Positions 33,899-40,724 of a stretch of DNA of 40,724 bases are shown here, piece by piece. Location: positions 1 to 40,724 of the forward strand of contig JAMPBN010000009.1 in assembly GCA_023666665.1 (NCBI GenBank), given 5' to 3'. Position 1 is the stretch's first letter. Each line of letters begins with the position of its first letter. The notes below the pieces were generated by a model. That model was given only the letters and a program-made list of their open reading frames with translations. It had not been told where the DNA came from and searched no databases. A program made the position numbers and the translations under genes. The stretch comes from Prevotella sp. (GTDB lineage: Bacteria > Bacteroidota > Bacteroidia > Bacteroidales > Muribaculaceae).

Positions 33899-35083
33899 AT
33901 GACCTCCATCGGAACTCCTTTCACCCCATCAGGTAAAAAAGTGTTGCTTCTCGGAAGCGGCGAGTTAGGCAAAGAAGTTACTATCGAGCTTCAGCGTTAT
34001 GGCGTGGAAGTCGTTGCCTGCGACAAATATGCCGATGCTCCGGCTATGCAGGTGGCCAATCGCTGCCATGTGTTCAATATGCTTGATGGCGCGGAGCTAC
34101 GCCGCATCGTTGAGCTTGAGCGACCCGACCACATAATCCCGGAGGTTGAAGCAATTGCCACTCCCGCCCTGGTTGAGCTCGAGAAAGAGGGTTATAACGT
34201 TACTCCTACCGCCAATGCTACTTTGCTCACAATGAACCGCGAGGGAATTCGCCGCCTTGCCGCCGAAGAACTTGGGTTGCCAACTTCGCCGTATCGTTTT
34301 GCGTCGAGCGAAGCAGAATTCAGACAGGCTATAGAAGAAATCGGCTTGCCGTGTGTGGTAAAACCTGTGATGAGTTCTTCAGGTCACGGCCAAAGCACCG
34401 TTAAGACCGCTAATGAGATAGATGCCGCATGGCTTGAAGCTCGCGACGGCGCCCGTGCTGATGCCGGTCGTGTAATAGTTGAGGGATTCGTTAAGTTTGA
34501 TTATGAAATAACCATGCTTACGGTGCGTTCCATAAGCGGGACATCTTTCTGCGAACCGGTAGGTCACATCCAGGTTAACGGAGATTACCGCTATTCCTGG
34601 CAGCCGCAGCCAATGTCGCCTCAAGCATTGGAACGTGCACAGCAGATAGCCCTTAAAATTACCGATGCGCTTGGTGGATATGGACTCTTCGGTGTTGAAT
34701 TGTTTGTGAAAGGCGATGAAGTGATTTTCTCCGAAGTCTCGCCTCGCCCTCACGATACCGGTATGGTTACAATGATTTCTCAGGATCTCAGCGAGTTTGC
34801 CCTTCACGCGCGTGCAGTGCTTGGTTTGCCGGTTCCGGCTATCAAATTCTATGGACCCTCAGCATCTGCCGCAGTTGTTGTAGAGGGAAACAGCCGTGAG
34901 GTCATTATGGGCAATTTGGATAAGGTTCTTGCAGAACCGGGAACGCAAATGCGCATTTTCGGCAAGCCGGAAGTCAACGGTCACAGACGCATGGCGGTGA
35001 TTTTAGCCACTGCCGACTCCGTGCTTGATGCCCGCGAAAAGGCTGAACGCGCGCTCTCCAAGCTGCGGATAGAAACAAAGTAG
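33899..35083 (+). CDS. purT: Formate-dependent phosphoribosylglycinamide formyltransferase
   Basis: 394 residues, the normal PurT length. ATP-grasp enzyme making formyl-GAR from GAR, formate and ATP in purine synthesis. N-terminal [23 protein letters not shown], pre-grasp EVEAIAT, grasp core [18 protein letters not shown], and the metal/ATP loop [32 protein letters not shown] all match. Second gene of the Crp/Fnr operon, so formate- or respiration-linked control by that regulator is plausible but not shown. Confidence 0.96.
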   Translation: MTSIGTPFTPSGKKVLLLGSGELGKEVTIELQRYGVEVVACDKYADAPAMQVANRCHVFNMLDGAELRRIVELERPDHIIPEVEAIATPALVELEKEGYNVTPTANATLLTMNREGIRRLAAEELGLPTSPYRFASSEAEFRQAIEEIGLPCVVKPVMSSSGHGQSTVKTANEIDAAWLEARDGARADAGRVIVEGFVKFDYEITMLTVRSISGTSFCEPVGHIQVNGDYRYSWQPQPMSPQALERAQQIALKITDALGGYGLFGVELFVKGDEVIFSEVSPRPHDTGMVTMISQDLSEFALHARAVLGLPVPAIKFYGPSASAAVVVEGNSREVIMGNLDKVLAEPGTQMRIFGKPEVNGHRRMAVILATADSVLDAREKAERALSKLRIETK

Positions 35084-35108
35084 AGCGCCGAATTGTTATA
35101 AAGGTACT

Positions 35109-35516
35109 ATGACTTACAGAGTACCTTTATCAATATTCCTGGCGGCTTTGGTTTTGCTGCTGATTTCGAGTCGCGACACTTTTGCCGCGCATCGCCACAA
35201 TTATCCCTTGCGTGCTCCCGAGGAGATTCAACACACTATGGGCGTGCTAAAGATGCAGGACTTGGACTCGCAGCGTGTGTCTGTCACATTTTGGAGTGCG
35301 GATGATGCCGCATCGAGAATTGAAAACATAAAAGAGACGTTGCGAGCAAAAAACGACCCTCATCTCACCCATATCGGAGTAAACGTTGGCGATGACCCCG
35401 CTTTAGCGGCTGCCTACCTCAAACGTGATGCACTTGACAGCGACACTCTGCAAGTTTTCGCGTTGCCCGAATCAGGACTGGCCGAGGAATATGGTCACCG
35501 GACGGTCTATCGCTGA
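35109..35516 (+). CDS. Small exported protein, thioredoxin-like fold without active-site Cys
   Basis: 135 residues with signal-anchor MTYRVPLSIFLAALVLLLISS. Residues 57-70 read VSVTFWSADDAASR, aligning with the VLVNFWASWCxPCR start of TlpA-like thioredoxins, with Asp66 and Ser69 in place of the two Cys. The following helix (IENIKETLRAKND) and strand (LTHIGVNVGDDP) also fit. The chain ends where a full thioredoxin would still have its cis-Pro strand, so this is a shortened or degenerate relative. Redox activity is unlikely. It follows purT after 25 bases and ends just before a terminator. Fold assignment is inference from pattern. Confidence 0.7.
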   Translation: MTYRVPLSIFLAALVLLLISSRDTFAAHRHNYPLRAPEEIQHTMGVLKMQDLDSQRVSVTFWSADDAASRIENIKETLRAKNDPHLTHIGVNVGDDPALAAAYLKRDALDSDTLQVFALPESGLAEEYGHRTVYR

Positions 35517-35535
35517 AAGATTGCTAAAATTATTG

Positions 35536-35566
35536 AATCCCGATAACCACAATCGGGATTTTTTTT
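35536..35566 (+). terminator. Terminator of the crp-purT operon
   Basis: AATCCCGAT, seven-base loop, ATCGGGATT, then a run of T: perfect 9 bp stem followed by eight T in total (two in the stem). It lies two bases upstream of the pyrC -7 box. Confidence 0.88.
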
Positions 35567-35567
35567 G

Positions 35568-35575
35568 TACTTTTG
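35568..35575 (+). promoter_or_regulatory. pyrC -7 box abutting the start codon
   Basis: TACTTTTG fits TAnnTTTG; the pyrC ATG begins four bases later (35580). No TTTG is found at the right distance because the terminator stem occupies that place, so the promoter call is tentative. Confidence 0.45.
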
Positions 35576-35579
35576 CAGA

Positions 35580-36869
35580 ATGAAAACCACCGTTATCCAT
35601 AACGCTGAAATAGTCAGCGGCGAGGGTCGCCCCATAAAAAGCGGCTGGTTGCTGATTCAAGATGAACGCATAGCCGCTATGGGAAAGGGAGAGCGTCCAA
35701 AAGCAGATATAGAAATAGATGCTGAAGGCGACCTCCTTATGCCCGGAATGATTGACACCCACGTTCATTTCCGAGACCCCGGTTTAACCCACAAAGCAGA
35801 TATTGAATCAGAAAGCGCAGCGGCTGTTGCCGGCGGGGTAACATCGTTTGTTGATATGCCAAACACCATTCCTCCGACAACTTCCATTGAAGCATGGGAG
35901 GCAAAAATGGCTCGTGCGGCCGAAGTCAGTAAGGCAAACTATGCGTTTTACATAGGAGCATCAAATTCAAATCTTCAGGAGCTGCTGAAAGCTGATTATT
36001 CCAAGGTTGCCGGAGTTAAGCTCTTTCTCGGCTCATCTACCGGTAATCTTCTTGTAGACAATCACGAATCGCTCGTGCGTCTGTTTGCATCGGTCAAAGC
36101 ACCCATAGCCGTGCATGCCGAAGATAATGCACGCATTGCCCTGAATGCCGCAATTGCGCGTGAGGCTTTTGGCGATGAGTCCATACCCATAGAGTTTCAT
36201 CCGTTGATTCGCGATGCACGTGCCTGTTTGGACTCCACCCTTACCGCCATTGAACTTGCACAGCAGGGTGGGGCGCATTTGCATCTGCTACACATTTCTA
36301 CGGCAGCAGAAGCCCGTCTGCTCAGAGAATATAAACCCGAATGGCTCACGGCAGAAACGTGTGTGCAGTATCTGACTTTTTGCGATGCGGATTATGAATC
36401 CTTGGGTGCACGAATTAAGTGCAACCCTGCAATTAAATCATCATCTGACCGAACAGCGCTGCGCAAGGCGCTAAAAGACGGCGTTATAGACATCGTGGCT
36501 TCAGATCACGCGCCGCACTTGCTCTCTGAAAAAATTGGCGATGCTCTAAGTGCACCCTCCGGGTTGCCTAATATGCAGTTCCAGTTTGTGCAATTACTCG
36601 ACATTTATAAACCTGCCGAAGTTGCACAATTTACAGCTGCGAATCCCGCCAAAATCTTCAAGATTGATGGACGCGGAGTTTTGAAACCCGGAAATTATGC
36701 CGACATAGTTCGCATAGCACGCAAGGAACAAACCGTCACCGACGATATCTCATTAAGCAAATGCGGCTGGACACCTGCTGCAGGACAAAAAGTCGGACAC
36801 ACCGTTGTTGCCACCTGGGTCAACGGTTCACTAAACCACAAAGGACAATCATTAACATTCAAAAGATGA
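35580..36869 (+). CDS. pyrC: Dihydroorotase (class I)
   Basis: 429 residues from ATG 35580; five extra codons upstream lie in the promoter and terminator tail. It closes N-carbamoyl-aspartate to dihydroorotate in pyrimidine synthesis. Metal-binding DTHVHFRDPG at 59-68, GVTSFVDMPNT at 86-96, the carbamylated-Lys candidate in GVKLFLGSSTG (Lys147), AVHAED at 178-182 and the catalytic-Asp loop VASDHAPHL. The 429-residue class I type (GenBank name pyrC in Bacteroidota) resembles allantoinase and hydantoinase, but FRDPG favours dihydroorotase. Overlaps ddl by four bases (ATGA). Confidence 0.93.
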   Translation: MKTTVIHNAEIVSGEGRPIKSGWLLIQDERIAAMGKGERPKADIEIDAEGDLLMPGMIDTHVHFRDPGLTHKADIESESAAAVAGGVTSFVDMPNTIPPTTSIEAWEAKMARAAEVSKANYAFYIGASNSNLQELLKADYSKVAGVKLFLGSSTGNLLVDNHESLVRLFASVKAPIAVHAEDNARIALNAAIAREAFGDESIPIEFHPLIRDARACLDSTLTAIELAQQGGAHLHLLHISTAAEARLLREYKPEWLTAETCVQYLTFCDADYESLGARIKCNPAIKSSSDRTALRKALKDGVIDIVASDHAPHLLSEKIGDALSAPSGLPNMQFQFVQLLDIYKPAEVAQFTAANPAKIFKIDGRGVLKPGNYADIVRIARKEQTVTDDISLSKCGWTPAAGQKVGHTVVATWVNGSLNHKGQSLTFKR

Positions 36870-38056
36870 AAACAAATATTGGAGTATTCTTCGGCGGACG
36901 TTCCACCGAACACGAAATTTCCGTAATATCTGCCTCTCAGGCAATGGCGGCTATCAACCGTGACAAATATGACGTTACCCCCATATACATTACCAAGCAA
37001 GGACGATGGTTTACAGGCGACGCACTGTTCGACCTCAAAAACTACCGCAACCCCAAGGATTTGGTGGCAAAGTGTAGCGAGGTCTATATGCAGCCAACCT
37101 ATGGCGACTATAGCCTTTATAGGGCCAAACGCGGATTTTTGGGCGGTAATGGCGTAGTCACAAAGTTAGACGTTGTCATACCGGTTCTTCACGGCTCAAA
37201 TGGCGAAGACGGTATCTTTGAGGGCGTACTTGAAAGTATTGGCATCCCCTTTGCCGGCTGCAACGTGTTGGCTTCGGCCAATGGTATGGACAAGATTACT
37301 ATGAAGATGATTTTGGCAGCAGACGGCATACCTGTAGTTGATTACGTTTGGTTTACCGATAAGCAATGGTTTGCCCAACGCGATGAACTCATTAAAAAAA
37401 TTGAAACCAAACTCGGCTATCCGGTAATCGTCAAGCCCGCTAACCTCGGCAGCTCTGTGGGTATTGGCTCGGCTCATTCACGTGAGGAGCTGTATGACCG
37501 CGTGGCAGATGCAGAACGTTACTCTACACGTATCATTGTGGAACATATGCTCGCTGATATGCAAGAGATTAACTGTTCGGTGCTTGGCGACTGCAATGAT
37601 TACCGTATGTCAGTTTTGGAAGAGCCGCTCAAGAGCGCAGACTTCCTGACATATGAAGAAAAATATTGCGGTGGTGGCTCCAAGGGTGGTGCCAAGGGAA
37701 TGCAGCGTTCGTTGAAGCGCATCCCCGCCGATTTACCGGAAGATACCACAAAACGCATTCAATACCTCGCCGGCGAAACGTTCAGAGTGTTGAGCTGTCA
37801 CGGAGTGAGCCGAGTTGACGTTATGATTGACAAAACTGACGGTCAGATTTATGTCAACGAAATCAACACTATTCCCGGCTCGTTGAGTTTCTATCTTTGG
37901 GAGGCCACCGGATTGAGTTTCGAAAATCTTATGGATACTCTCGTTGAACTCGCCGTTAAGCGTAAACGCGACCTGGAACTCAAAACTGTCAGCTACGACC
38001 AAAACATCTTCGCCATGGGCAGAGGAGTCAAAGGCGGAGTAAAGGTTAAGGGTTAA
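36866..38056 (+). CDS. ddl: D-alanine--D-alanine ligase
   Basis: 396 residues from ATG 36866; the open frame extends 35 codons upstream but those overlap pyrC. Makes the D-Ala-D-Ala dipeptide for peptidoglycan. N-terminal NIGVFFGGRSTEHEISVISASQA, ATP-grasp core GYPVIVKPANLGSSVGIG, VEHMLADMQEINCSVLGD, and the C-terminal catalytic EINTIPGSLSFYLWEATGLSF. Length is nearer to the longer Ddl/VanA-like type (350-390) than to E. coli DdlB. The last codons run into a heptamer repeat at 38044-38078 and translate as VKVKG. Confidence 0.95.
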   Translation: MKTNIGVFFGGRSTEHEISVISASQAMAAINRDKYDVTPIYITKQGRWFTGDALFDLKNYRNPKDLVAKCSEVYMQPTYGDYSLYRAKRGFLGGNGVVTKLDVVIPVLHGSNGEDGIFEGVLESIGIPFAGCNVLASANGMDKITMKMILAADGIPVVDYVWFTDKQWFAQRDELIKKIETKLGYPVIVKPANLGSSVGIGSAHSREELYDRVADAERYSTRIIVEHMLADMQEINCSVLGDCNDYRMSVLEEPLKSADFLTYEEKYCGGGSKGGAKGMQRSLKRIPADLPEDTTKRIQYLAGETFRVLSCHGVSRVDVMIDKTDGQIYVNEINTIPGSLSFYLWEATGLSFENLMDTLVELAVKRKRDLELKTVSYDQNIFAMGRGVKGGVKVKG

Positions 38057-38078
38057 AAGTTAAGGGTTAAGGGTGAAG
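38044..38078 (+). repeat. Five imperfect GGTTAAG heptamers at the ddl/tilS junction
   Basis: Units GGTTAAG, GGTTAAA, AGTTAAG, GGTTAAG, GGTGAAG occupy 35 bases. The second unit supplies the ddl stop (38054-38056) and the fifth the GTG start of tilS (38073-38075). Confidence 0.8.
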
Positions 38079-39302
38079 AGGTTTGCTTTTGAAGTAAAAC
38101 GGTATATTGAAGCTGAGCGGCTGTTGTCGCCCGGCGCGAAAATCGTTGTCGGACTCAGCGGCGGCGCGGATTCTACGGCGCTGCTTGCCGTGCTTTGCGA
38201 ACTCGGCTACGAGTGCATCGCCGTAAACTGCAACTTCGGGCTGCGCGGGGCTGAAGCCGAGCGCGACAGCCTCCACGCCCGGCACACAGCTCAACTTCTC
38301 GGCGCCAAATTCTTCCGCAAGGATTTCGACGCTAAAAAATATGCCGCAGATAGGGGCATCTCCTTGGAAATGGCGTGCCGCGACCTGCGATATGACTATT
38401 TCGCACAATTCGATGCCGACGCAATTGCCGTAGGCCATCATCGCGAAGACAACGTCGAAACCTTCTTTCTCAACCTGCTGCGCGGCTCCGGAATCCACGG
38501 ACTGCGCGGCATCCTGCCCAGGCGCGACAAGATTATCCGCCCTCTGCTCAACTCTACCCGCGCCGAAATTGTCGCCTACCTCCAAGAGCGCGGTCTGGAG
38601 TATGTCGTTGACTCCAGCAATCTCGAAAATGACTTTATGCGCAACCGTCTGCGCAACGTTGTTCTCCCGCTGCTCGAGCGCGAATTTCCCGGCGCGTCGG
38701 CCAAGATTGCAGAATCCATTAGTCTGCTCAGAGCCAACGAGCAACTTTATAATTCTCTACTCCCGGCGAGACCCGAACGTCTTGTCGGTCAGTCGCCAAC
38801 CTTGATATTTGAATGGCTTGCCCCTTATGGTTTCAACGCTTGTCAATGCGCTAAAATCTCCACCGCTCATTCCGGCGCCGTCTTCACTTCGCTAACCCAC
38901 AAATTAACCATCTGCCCCAAAGGTAAATATAATCTTGAATCCACTGCCTCACAACCGTGTCGCCGACCCAAACTCCAAGGCCACTATCTGCCATTCACCG
39001 AAAACTTCCGGCCGCGCCCCGGCGTTCTATATTTAGACGCAGAGGCGTTACCCTTTGATGGCGAGTGGGAATTACGGCCTTGGCAGCCCGGCGACCGTAT
39101 GCGCCCCTTCGGTATGCGGGGCAACCGCCCGGTCAGTGACATCCTCGCCGATGCCGGAGTCCCTGCCGACCGGCGCGCACAAACCTATGTGCTGACCCTT
39201 AACGGCGAAATTCTCTGGGCCGTCGGCTACCGCACCTCAGCATATTACCCCATTACCAACTATACAACCGAAATACTCGAAATCAGCAATGAAGAAATTT
39301 GA
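38073..39302 (+). CDS. tilS: tRNA(Ile)-lysidine synthetase
   Basis: 409 residues from GTG 38073, the only start compatible with the N-terminal PP-loop domain. Converts C34 of the CAU-anticodon tRNA-Ile to lysidine. ATP pyrophosphatase loop VVGLSGGADSTALLAVL with SGGADS at 29-34; GHHREDNVETFFLNLLRGSGIHGLRGI, another TilS hallmark; and the C-terminal domain with ELRPWQPGDRMRPFGMRGNRPVSDILADAGVP. This stretch is visibly richer in GC than the left part of the window. The start lies in the heptamer repeat, and the 3' end overlaps cdd by 14 bases. Confidence 0.95.
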   Translation: MKRFAFEVKRYIEAERLLSPGAKIVVGLSGGADSTALLAVLCELGYECIAVNCNFGLRGAEAERDSLHARHTAQLLGAKFFRKDFDAKKYAADRGISLEMACRDLRYDYFAQFDADAIAVGHHREDNVETFFLNLLRGSGIHGLRGILPRRDKIIRPLLNSTRAEIVAYLQERGLEYVVDSSNLENDFMRNRLRNVVLPLLEREFPGASAKIAESISLLRANEQLYNSLLPARPERLVGQSPTLIFEWLAPYGFNACQCAKISTAHSGAVFTSLTHKLTICPKGKYNLESTASQPCRRPKLQGHYLPFTENFRPRPGVLYLDAEALPFDGEWELRPWQPGDRMRPFGMRGNRPVSDILADAGVPADRRAQTYVLTLNGEILWAVGYRTSAYYPITNYTTEILEISNEEI

Positions 39303-39762
39303 CATAACCGTTGCCGTTGAGCAACTTACCGACTCCGAACTCTCCTCTGCCGAACTCCAACTCGTGGAGTTTGCCCGCAAGTCAACTTTCCGCAGCTATG
39401 CCCCTTACAGTCAGTTTTCGGTGGGTGCGGCAATCCGGCTGAGCAATGGCGAGATAATTTGCGGCACCAATCAGGAAAACGTCGCTTTCCCCTCCGGCAC
39501 GTGTGCCGAGCGCTCCGCCTGTTTCTACGCCCACGCCCAATACCCCGACGCCCGGTTTGAAATGATAGCCATTGCCGCCCGCGGAGTCGACGGCCTCCCC
39601 CTGGCGAATCCCATTCCTCCCTGCGGTGCCTGTCGCCAAAGCCTCCTCCAATACGAACTCCTTGCAGAGCGCGATGTCCCGGTACTGCTCATCGGCCGCG
39701 ACTACATCTACCGCCTCCCCTCAGTCCGCTCGCTCCTCCCCCTGGCCTTCACCTCGCTGTAA
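39289..39762 (+). CDS. cdd: Cytidine deaminase
   Basis: 157 residues, tetrameric type. Deaminates cytidine and deoxycytidine to uridine forms. Zinc site TCAERSACF (Cys72, Glu74) and PPCGACRQ (Cys112, Cys115), with RSYAPYSQFSVGAA at 35-48 as the substrate loop. It overlaps the tilS end by 14 bases and ends 48 bases before the convergent nfo gene, closing the pyrC-ddl-tilS-cdd operon. Together with upp at 22443 it completes part of the pyrimidine salvage route. Confidence 0.96.
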   Translation: MKKFDITVAVEQLTDSELSSAELQLVEFARKSTFRSYAPYSQFSVGAAIRLSNGEIICGTNQENVAFPSGTCAERSACFYAHAQYPDARFEMIAIAARGVDGLPLANPIPPCGACRQSLLQYELLAERDVPVLLIGRDYIYRLPSVRSLLPLAFTSL

Positions 39763-39810
39763 AGAGCCGGGGAGGAGCGGGGGTGAAAGGGTTATTTAAG
39801 GACTTTTTGA

Positions 39811-40659
39811 TTATTTGGCACCGGGGAGGGAGTAGAGGGTGGCGATCTCGGTGGGCCAGAGGTCCGGGTTGGGGGTTTCGAGAATCAGTGGAATATTGTC
39901 CATTCTCGGGTCAGCCATAAGCATTTCAAAGAAGTGAGAGCCAATGGCTCCGAGGCCGATTGACTCGTGGCGGTCAACGTGGCTTCCGAGGCCTTTCTTG
40001 CTATCATTAAGGTGCATGCCACTAAGGTAGCTTAGACCGATTATACGGTTGAAGTCTGACCACATAGCCGCGTAGCCATCTGTCGTGGCGAGGTCATAAC
40101 CCGCAGCAAATGCGTGGCATGAGTCGATGCACACCCCTACGCGGCTCTTGTCCTCAATCCTGTCAATGATATGAGCCAGCTGATCAAACGAGTATCCAAG
40201 GTTGGAACCTTGACCGGCAGTGTTTTCAATCACTGCTTTTACTCCGGATGTGACTTCGAGAGTCTTGTTGATTGATAGGGCAATGCGGTCAAGACATTCT
40301 TCTTCGCTCATTTCATTCAGGTGGCTGCCGGGGTGAAAGTTCAGCATAATGAGCCCCAATTGTTCGCAGCGCTGCATCTCGTCGAGAAACGCCGTGCGGC
40401 TCAAAAACAGTTTCTTCGGGTCTTTTGCCCCGAGATTTATCAGAAAGCTGTCGTGAGGCAAAATCTGCGCCGGGGTGTAGCCGAATTTTTCGCAGTTTGA
40501 CTTGAAAGAATCAATCTCACTTGGAAGCAGAGGCTCTGATCTCCAACGCGATGGGTTGCGGGTGAACAGCGCGAAGGCTTTTGCTCCGATATTGTTTGCA
40601 TTGATTGGCGCGGAAGCTACTCCGCCGTCAACTGCCACATGTGCTCCGATAAACTTCAT
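39811..40659 (-). CDS. nfo: Endonuclease IV (AP endonuclease)
   Basis: 282 residues, standard Nfo length. Cleaves 5' of abasic sites in base-excision repair. TIM-barrel metal ligands are visible: [11 protein letters not shown] (N terminus), [72 protein letters not shown] and ILETPNPD. Its ATG overlaps the stop of another minus-strand frame by four bases (ATGA), so it is probably the second or later gene of an operon that enters from the right edge. Confidence 0.96.
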   Translation of the reverse strand: MKFIGAHVAVDGGVASAPINANNIGAKAFALFTRNPSRWRSEPLLPSEIDSFKSNCEKFGYTPAQILPHDSFLINLGAKDPKKLFLSRTAFLDEMQRCEQLGLIMLNFHPGSHLNEMSEEECLDRIALSINKTLEVTSGVKAVIENTAGQGSNLGYSFDQLAHIIDRIEDKSRVGVCIDSCHAFAAGYDLATTDGYAAMWSDFNRIIGLSYLSGMHLNDSKKGLGSHVDRHESIGLGAIGSHFFEMLMADPRMDNIPLILETPNPDLWPTEIATLYSLPGAK

Positions 40660-40724
40660 GGTTGTTTTACAGGGTGTTCAGTTACATGTACCCAAATTAG
40701 CTCGCATCTTTGAGCGTTTTTGAG
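40656..40724 (-). CDS. C-terminal end of an unidentified upstream gene (partial)
   Basis: A minus-strand frame of 22 codons open to the window edge ends with [12 protein letters not shown] and a TGA that overlaps the nfo ATG by four bases. The tight overlap is the pattern of adjacent genes elsewhere in the window, which is the main reason to call it. The product cannot be recognised from so short a tail. Confidence 0.4.
   Translation of the reverse strand, partial: LKNAQRCELIWVHVTEHPVKQP

Noticed and set aside
36761-36865. Longer N terminus of Ddl
   Set aside because: Overlaps the end of pyrC in another frame; MKTNIGVFFGGRS is the family start and overlaps the stop by ATGA.
39763-39810. Terminator between cdd and nfo
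   Set aside because: G-rich sequence without an inverted repeat of useful length.

Overview
The window looks like a chromosomal segment of a gut-type Bacteroidales bacterium, plausibly Muribaculaceae or a relative; the family is inferred, the order is well supported. Evidence is the repeated Bacteroidota promoter pattern TTTG-N19..20-TAnnTTTG, the families present (DUF5723, DUF3316-like, GSCFA, PorE-like OmpA lipoprotein, BspA-type LRR lipoprotein, FucP permease, Bacteroidales-type ParE and Upp) and the many lipoprotein signals followed by charged residues. No insertion sequence, phage, CRISPR array or classical defence gene was seen. Most of the window is compact core genome with 1-35 bp overlaps between genes.

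Layout. (1) 23-1174: BspA-like LRR lipoprotein, preceded by a 330 bp non-coding, highly structured stretch (1175-1503) with its own promoter inside the end of the ABC ATPase gene. (2) 1504-5943, minus strand: DUF3316-like barrel, S41 protease-like lipoprotein, and a FecBCD/BtuFCD-type importer, in one operon. (3) 6019-9159, plus: efp, an oligosaccharide flippase and a GT4 glycosyltransferase. (4) 9146-14601, minus: adaptor, RND pump, TolC tripartite efflux operon. (5) 14740-17836, plus: unknown lipoprotein and DUF5723 outer-membrane protein, closed by a terminator. (6) 17942-25486, plus: TPR protein, beta-barrel protein, upp, FucP-type permease, and a fused nucleotidyltransferase/GHMP-kinase-like protein, in one tightly packed operon. 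(7) 25483-28178, minus: PorE-like lipoprotein and GSCFA protein. (8) P-type Ca2+ ATPase (plus), parE (minus), initiator tRNA-Met (minus). (9) 33182-35516: Crp/Fnr regulator, purT, thioredoxin-like remnant, terminator. (10) 35580-39762: pyrC, ddl, tilS, cdd. (11) nfo (minus), overlapping the last codons of another gene at the edge.

The most unusual signal is the non-coding stretch at 1218-1530: a strong promoter, a 5' hairpin, two related stem-loop elements in inverted orientation whose apical stems covary, and long complementary blocks that would allow an alternative fold, ending in a hairpin with a nearby U run in front of the LRR gene. Second is the FucP/nucleotidyltransferase-GHMP pair, which reads as a compact sugar salvage module. 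A third theme is promoters whose -7 box lies 4-7 bases from the start codon (DUF3316-like gene, parE, pyrC), suggesting leaderless or nearly leaderless mRNAs.
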